Origin: Acidaminococcus sp.
GTDB lineage: Bacteria; Bacillota; Negativicutes; Acidaminococcales; Acidaminococcaceae
DNA length: 64,000 bases
Direction: 5' to 3'
Assembly (NCBI GenBank): GCA_022482815.1
Contig: JAKVOM010000001.1
Location: 372,001-436,000, forward strand
Shown here: piece by piece, positions 60,862-64,000 of the stretch
Layout of the letters: each line of letters opens with the position of its first letter
How positions within the stretch are numbered: the stretch's first letter is position 1
Notes under the pieces: generated by a model
The model's database searches: none
What the model was told of the DNA's origin: nothing
The model's input: only the letters and a program-made list of their open reading frames with translations
Translations under genes and position numbers: made by a program

Positions 60862-63800
60862 CTATCCAATCAACTGTTGTAATTTCTCCGTATAGAGTTT
60901 TCGTACTGCTTCAAGCAACAAGCGCCAATATTTCAAACCTATATCCGGATGTGTCTTACGATATTCTTTTACATTGCTTGCTTTTTTCAGTGCATCTTGG
61001 TTGACCTGTTTATCTTGCGGATCTTTGTTTACATCATACGTCCCAATAAAGAAAGCTAACGTATCCGGATCTACACACCATTCTTTTGCGAATGCATCAA
61101 CTATGCCTTTTACTTTTGCCTGTACCCTGTCATTCATGATATCGGCAAAGTTTTGGTTCACGAATAGAGCTGGGTTATCTTGGTATTCTTTCCAAATTTC
61201 TTCCAAGATTTCTGCTCGAGCTGGATTGGTCTTGCGGAACCGTGCAATTTCTTCGTTAATCTCCTTAATAATCTTTTGAATTCTCGCACTTTGTCCAACG
61301 ACAAGGGCAGACGCGTCCGCACGTGCAGCTTCCATGAGCTTTAAAATATAGTCTTCATCGATCTGATCTTTGTGATAGCAAAGAAGGTCGTAGTTAATTG
61401 CGGTATTAATGTCGGGATCATTAGAATCATTACCTTTAAATTTTTCTTTTATGTTAACGAATTTCCCGCCATAAGCCTCAATCAGATCATTATTGATATG
61501 ATAATCCCTGACTAAATTCTTACTTTCAAATTCCGAGTAAACCTGCAAATCCGAATAGGCATTATCGAAATCTCTATATACCTTCAAAAATTCAATCTGT
61601 TGTTTCTTTGTCAGCGAATCGACTGCATCCGGTGTCGGTGCAACTTTCCGTAGTGCCTGAATTGCCTCACGAAACTTCTTTTCTGCTTCCCCCCAAGAAG
61701 GAGCCTGAACAAAGTTACCGCCTCCGGCAGAATAAAGAGTCATTGCGTGATCCACGGCTCGTTTGAAGTGTGCCGGTACTTGGAAAATAACAATCTGCCC
61801 AAATCTTTTCTGATTATCATACAGACGGTTTGTACGAGAGAACGCCTGAAGGATACTGTAAGAACGCATCGGCTTGCGGTCAACAAATAGCGTTGACAAA
61901 GACGGTGCATCAAATCCGGTTAGTAGTCGATCTACAACAATGACAATATCAAGCTGATTTTCCCGCACTTGATAATCGTCTTGCTTTCGAGCCAAACGGT
62001 CATTAACATTTACATTATAGGTATCAAGCTGTTCCATCGTATATGGTTTGCCAAACATCTCACTGTAATCCTGCAGTGCCTCTTTCATCTGATCCTGATT
62101 AAAAGAGCTATCATCATTATTTTCACTGACGGAGTACGTGATGGCAACCTTTGGAAAGTCGGATAACTTTCTTTTAATCTCATCACGAATGGTTACAGAG
62201 GGCTCTTTTCCCGCCTTTACCCGCTTAAACAGCTGATAATAGCGTTGTGCCTGTTTAATGGAACTCGTAGTAAGAATAGCCGTAAAAGTGTTCCCTTTGC
62301 CCCGATCCAAGCCCAGTTTCCCACTGGACTTATTGATGATAAAATCAACCACTTTCAGCATATGGTTTTCATCTTCATAGGCAGCATCGATGATTTTATT
62401 CTTCATCAGCACCGATTCCAAATCATACCCGTCTTCATCCTGCTCCCACGAAGTAATACCATTCTTTTTTGCCAGTTCTTCCATATCAAAGGTATTACGA
62501 TATTCCACCTGAAAACCAAGAACGGAGCCATCGTGCAGGGCTTCTTTGATGGTATACCGATTCAGGCATTTACCATACTGTTCTTCCGTAGTTTTGGGGA
62601 GATCCCCGGGACTATCTTTTGCATCTTCACTGAAAATCGGTGTTCCCGTGAATCCAAACCACAAAGGGTTTGCAAAATATTTATTAAGCAAATCCTGAGC
62701 AACCGGCGACACAGCACGATGGCATTCATCTACGATAAACACCAGACGAAGATTATGGAGCTTCTCATATTTCTTTGAACCCTCCGGATACCGTTTCATG
62801 ACAATCTGTAACTTTTGGATGGTTGTGACAATCACATCCCCATTCTTTGACTGCAGCTTTTTCACTAGATCACTGGTATTATCCGTTTTATTCACAGCGA
62901 TTCTATCGCACTCGGCATATGCCTTAAATGCACCCGTTGTCTGGTTATCCAGATCCCTGCGGTCAACCACAAAGATCACTTTGTCAACACTGGGAATTTG
63001 AGTCAGGTAATGAGCAGCTTTATAAGCTGTGAGTGTCTTTCCTGATCCGGTTGTATGCCATATGTAGCCGGAATGTCTACCACCATCGGAATACGGATTG
63101 ACTGCATCCTTTATGGCTTCAATGGCATGAATCTGATAGGGGCGAAGCATGATAAGCGCTTTACGCTCGTCATCTAGCACCGTATATTGAGAAACCATCT
63201 TGTGGGCAGCAGGAATCGAAAGTACCTCTTTTGCAAATGACAAATAATCATTAATCGGCTGATTGTTATCATCCAGCCAGACAGAAAGGAATTTTTCGTT
63301 AAGCCTTTTTTCAGAAGCGGCTGCAATGTACCGTGTATCTGCCCCATTGGAAACCACGAACATCTGAAGTGTGGAAAAGATATCAGTGAAAACCCCTTCC
63401 TTCAGATATTTTTTAATTTGATTGAAAGCTTCCTTATAGGGGTGACTGCGGTTTTTAAGTTCCACATGAATCATGGGAAGACCGTTGATAAACAGTGTCA
63501 CATCGCCGCGGCGATTACAGCTCATCTTATCTTTTCGTTCAAATTCGATTTGATGCACCACTTCATATACCGAAGATCCGCCGGCAATATCAACTCTTTT
63601 GAAAACAATGGGACGTATGGTTCCCAAGCTTGCATCTTCCCGCTGTATACGTACTCGTGCAATACCATTTTCTCCCATCAGCCATTTCGCTGCATCATAA
63701 AACGTAGTAAATCGCAGTTGGTTCTGTACCTGGAGAAATTCTTTATCCGTCAAGGGGTGCTCATCAAACTTTTCTTTGTTATTGCGGACAAGAATATGAC

Positions 63801-63924
63801 GGAAATTATCCCAAAGATCTTGAACGGTATGGATATCATCCCTAAATGTCCATTGGGACTCTTTTTCTGTGAGTTGCTCAATCAGATGTTTTCCAATACT
63901 TAGCTCAGATTCATATGTTGCCAT
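60862..63924 (-). CDS. hsdR: Type I restriction enzyme R subunit
   Basis: The 1020-residue subunit has an N-terminal PD-(D/E)XK nuclease (D141, then E155 and K157 in IHVELKNR), SF2 helicase motif I WHTTGSGKT (about 289-297), motif II DECHR (399-403), a TGTP motif and the later DRLLTGFDAPSLSTLFVD. It cuts foreign DNA after translocation as part of an R2M2S complex. The ATG is at 63924; the S subunit ends 18 nt upstream. The M subunit is presumably beyond the right edge. Confidence 0.95.
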   Translation of the reverse strand: MATYESELSIGKHLIEQLTEKESQWTFRDDIHTVQDLWDNFRHILVRNNKEKFDEHPLTDKEFLQVQNQLRFTTFYDAAKWLMGENGIARVRIQREDASLGTIRPIVFKRVDIAGGSSVYEVVHQIEFERKDKMSCNRRGDVTLFINGLPMIHVELKNRSHPYKEAFNQIKKYLKEGVFTDIFSTLQMFVVSNGADTRYIAAASEKRLNEKFLSVWLDDNNQPINDYLSFAKEVLSIPAAHKMVSQYTVLDDERKALIMLRPYQIHAIEAIKDAVNPYSDGGRHSGYIWHTTGSGKTLTAYKAAHYLTQIPSVDKVIFVVDRRDLDNQTTGAFKAYAECDRIAVNKTDNTSDLVKKLQSKNGDVIVTTIQKLQIVMKRYPEGSKKYEKLHNLRLVFIVDECHRAVSPVAQDLLNKYFANPLWFGFTGTPIFSEDAKDSPGDLPKTTEEQYGKCLNRYTIKEALHDGSVLGFQVEYRNTFDMEELAKKNGITSWEQDEDGYDLESVLMKNKIIDAAYEDENHMLKVVDFIINKSSGKLGLDRGKGNTFTAILTTSSIKQAQRYYQLFKRVKAGKEPSVTIRDEIKRKLSDFPKVAITYSVSENNDDSSFNQDQMKEALQDYSEMFGKPYTMEQLDTYNVNVNDRLARKQDDYQVRENQLDIVIVVDRLLTGFDAPSLSTLFVDRKPMRSYSILQAFSRTNRLYDNQKRFGQIVIFQVPAHFKRAVDHAMTLYSAGGGNFVQAPSWGEAEKKFREAIQALRKVAPTPDAVDSLTKKQQIEFLKVYRDFDNAYSDLQVYSEFESKNLVRDYHINNDLIEAYGGKFVNIKEKFKGNDSNDPDINTAINYDLLCYHKDQIDEDYILKLMEAARADASALVVGQSARIQKIIKEINEEIARFRKTNPARAEILEEIWKEYQDNPALFVNQNFADIMNDRVQAKVKGIVDAFAKEWCVDPDTLAFFIGTYDVNKDPQDKQVNQDALKKASNVKEYRKTHPDIGLKYWRLLLEAVRKLYTEKLQQLIG

Positions 63925-63942
63925 TCAGAGTGCGCCTCCCAC

Positions 63943-64000
63943 TTAACAAAACATGTTCTGGAGCAAGAATTTTTTCAGAGATTGCAGTTGTTCAATTTTT
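63943..64000 (-). CDS. hsdS: Type I restriction specificity subunit, C-terminal end only
   Basis: Only the last 18 codons are in the window. They read KIEQLQSLKKFLLQNMFC and stop, a typical C-terminal helix of HsdS specificity subunits. Its position 18 nt before hsdR supports the call. Confidence 0.75.
   Translation of the reverse strand, partial: KIEQLQSLKKFLLQNMFC

Overview
The window looks like a chromosomal segment of an anaerobic, amino-acid-fermenting Firmicute of the Negativicutes, for example an Acidaminococcus or Phascolarctobacterium relative. This is inferred from gene content: a 2-oxoacid:ferredoxin oxidoreductase, paired sodium/dicarboxylate-type amino acid symporters, amino acid deaminase and aminotransferase genes, polyferredoxin-type proteins, and many predicted exported proteins behind Sec, lipoprotein or Tat signals. 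No marker gene fixes the species. GC content is moderate. Most gene starts carry a clear GGAGG-type ribosome binding site, and these were used to correct several starts.

Layout. 1-12.2 kb is amino acid and keto acid metabolism: the alpha and ferredoxin subunits of a 2-oxoacid oxidoreductase, two LysR regulators, two nearly identical DAACS symporters, a threonine/serine dehydratase with its RidA partner, and class V and class I aminotransferases. The symporter module is a tandem duplication; one copy keeps only the 3' scrap of its aminotransferase. 12.3-16.3 kb holds an IS3-family and an IS1182-family element, both inserted into intergenic repeats. 17.1-19.6 kb encodes TatA, TatC, a Tat-signal flavoprotein and a NapH-type polyferredoxin. 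19.9-32.6 kb is a cluster of mostly exported hydrolases, flavodoxin, alcohol dehydrogenase, carboxymuconolactone-decarboxylase-like protein and cupin, with an AEC transporter and a MerR regulator. Four promoters there share a 19-bp spacer with an inverted repeat, which points to one MerR regulon. 33.0-34.6 kb is an IS110 element. 35.6-46.1 kb carries housekeeping and stress-type single genes: an MFS exporter, a DUF805 protein, a PhnX-like HAD protein, LUD, RibD-like, ClC, PhzF and an FMN reductase.

46.5-50.2 kb is an accessory island: a PLD nuclease/P-loop ATPase fusion, an overlapping resolvase-fold protein without catalytic residues, and a divergent Rpn-type PD-(D/E)XK nuclease. I see it as the best candidate for an undescribed system. 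50.3-57.3 kb is a three-gene operon headed by a protein of about 1648 residues that fuses an HD domain, helical repeats, an NMN-adenylyltransferase-like domain, a GNAT-like domain and a phosphoribosyltransferase-like domain. Downstream in it come a lactate/malate-dehydrogenase-like protein and a flavodoxin-type reductase. 58.1-59.9 kb is a DrrAB-type ABC exporter. At 60.36 kb a 3' fragment of tRNA-Ala(GGC) probably marks the end of an integrated island carrying a type I restriction system (hsdR, and hsdS running off the right edge).

The intergenic spaces are unusually rich in dispersed repeats: a MITE-like element with 14-bp terminal inverted repeats (3 copies), a 284-bp strongly structured cassette (2 inverted copies), covarying palindromes (at least 6 copies), a GTCGC-type near-tandem repeat (at least 9 copies) and a family of long hairpin terminators.
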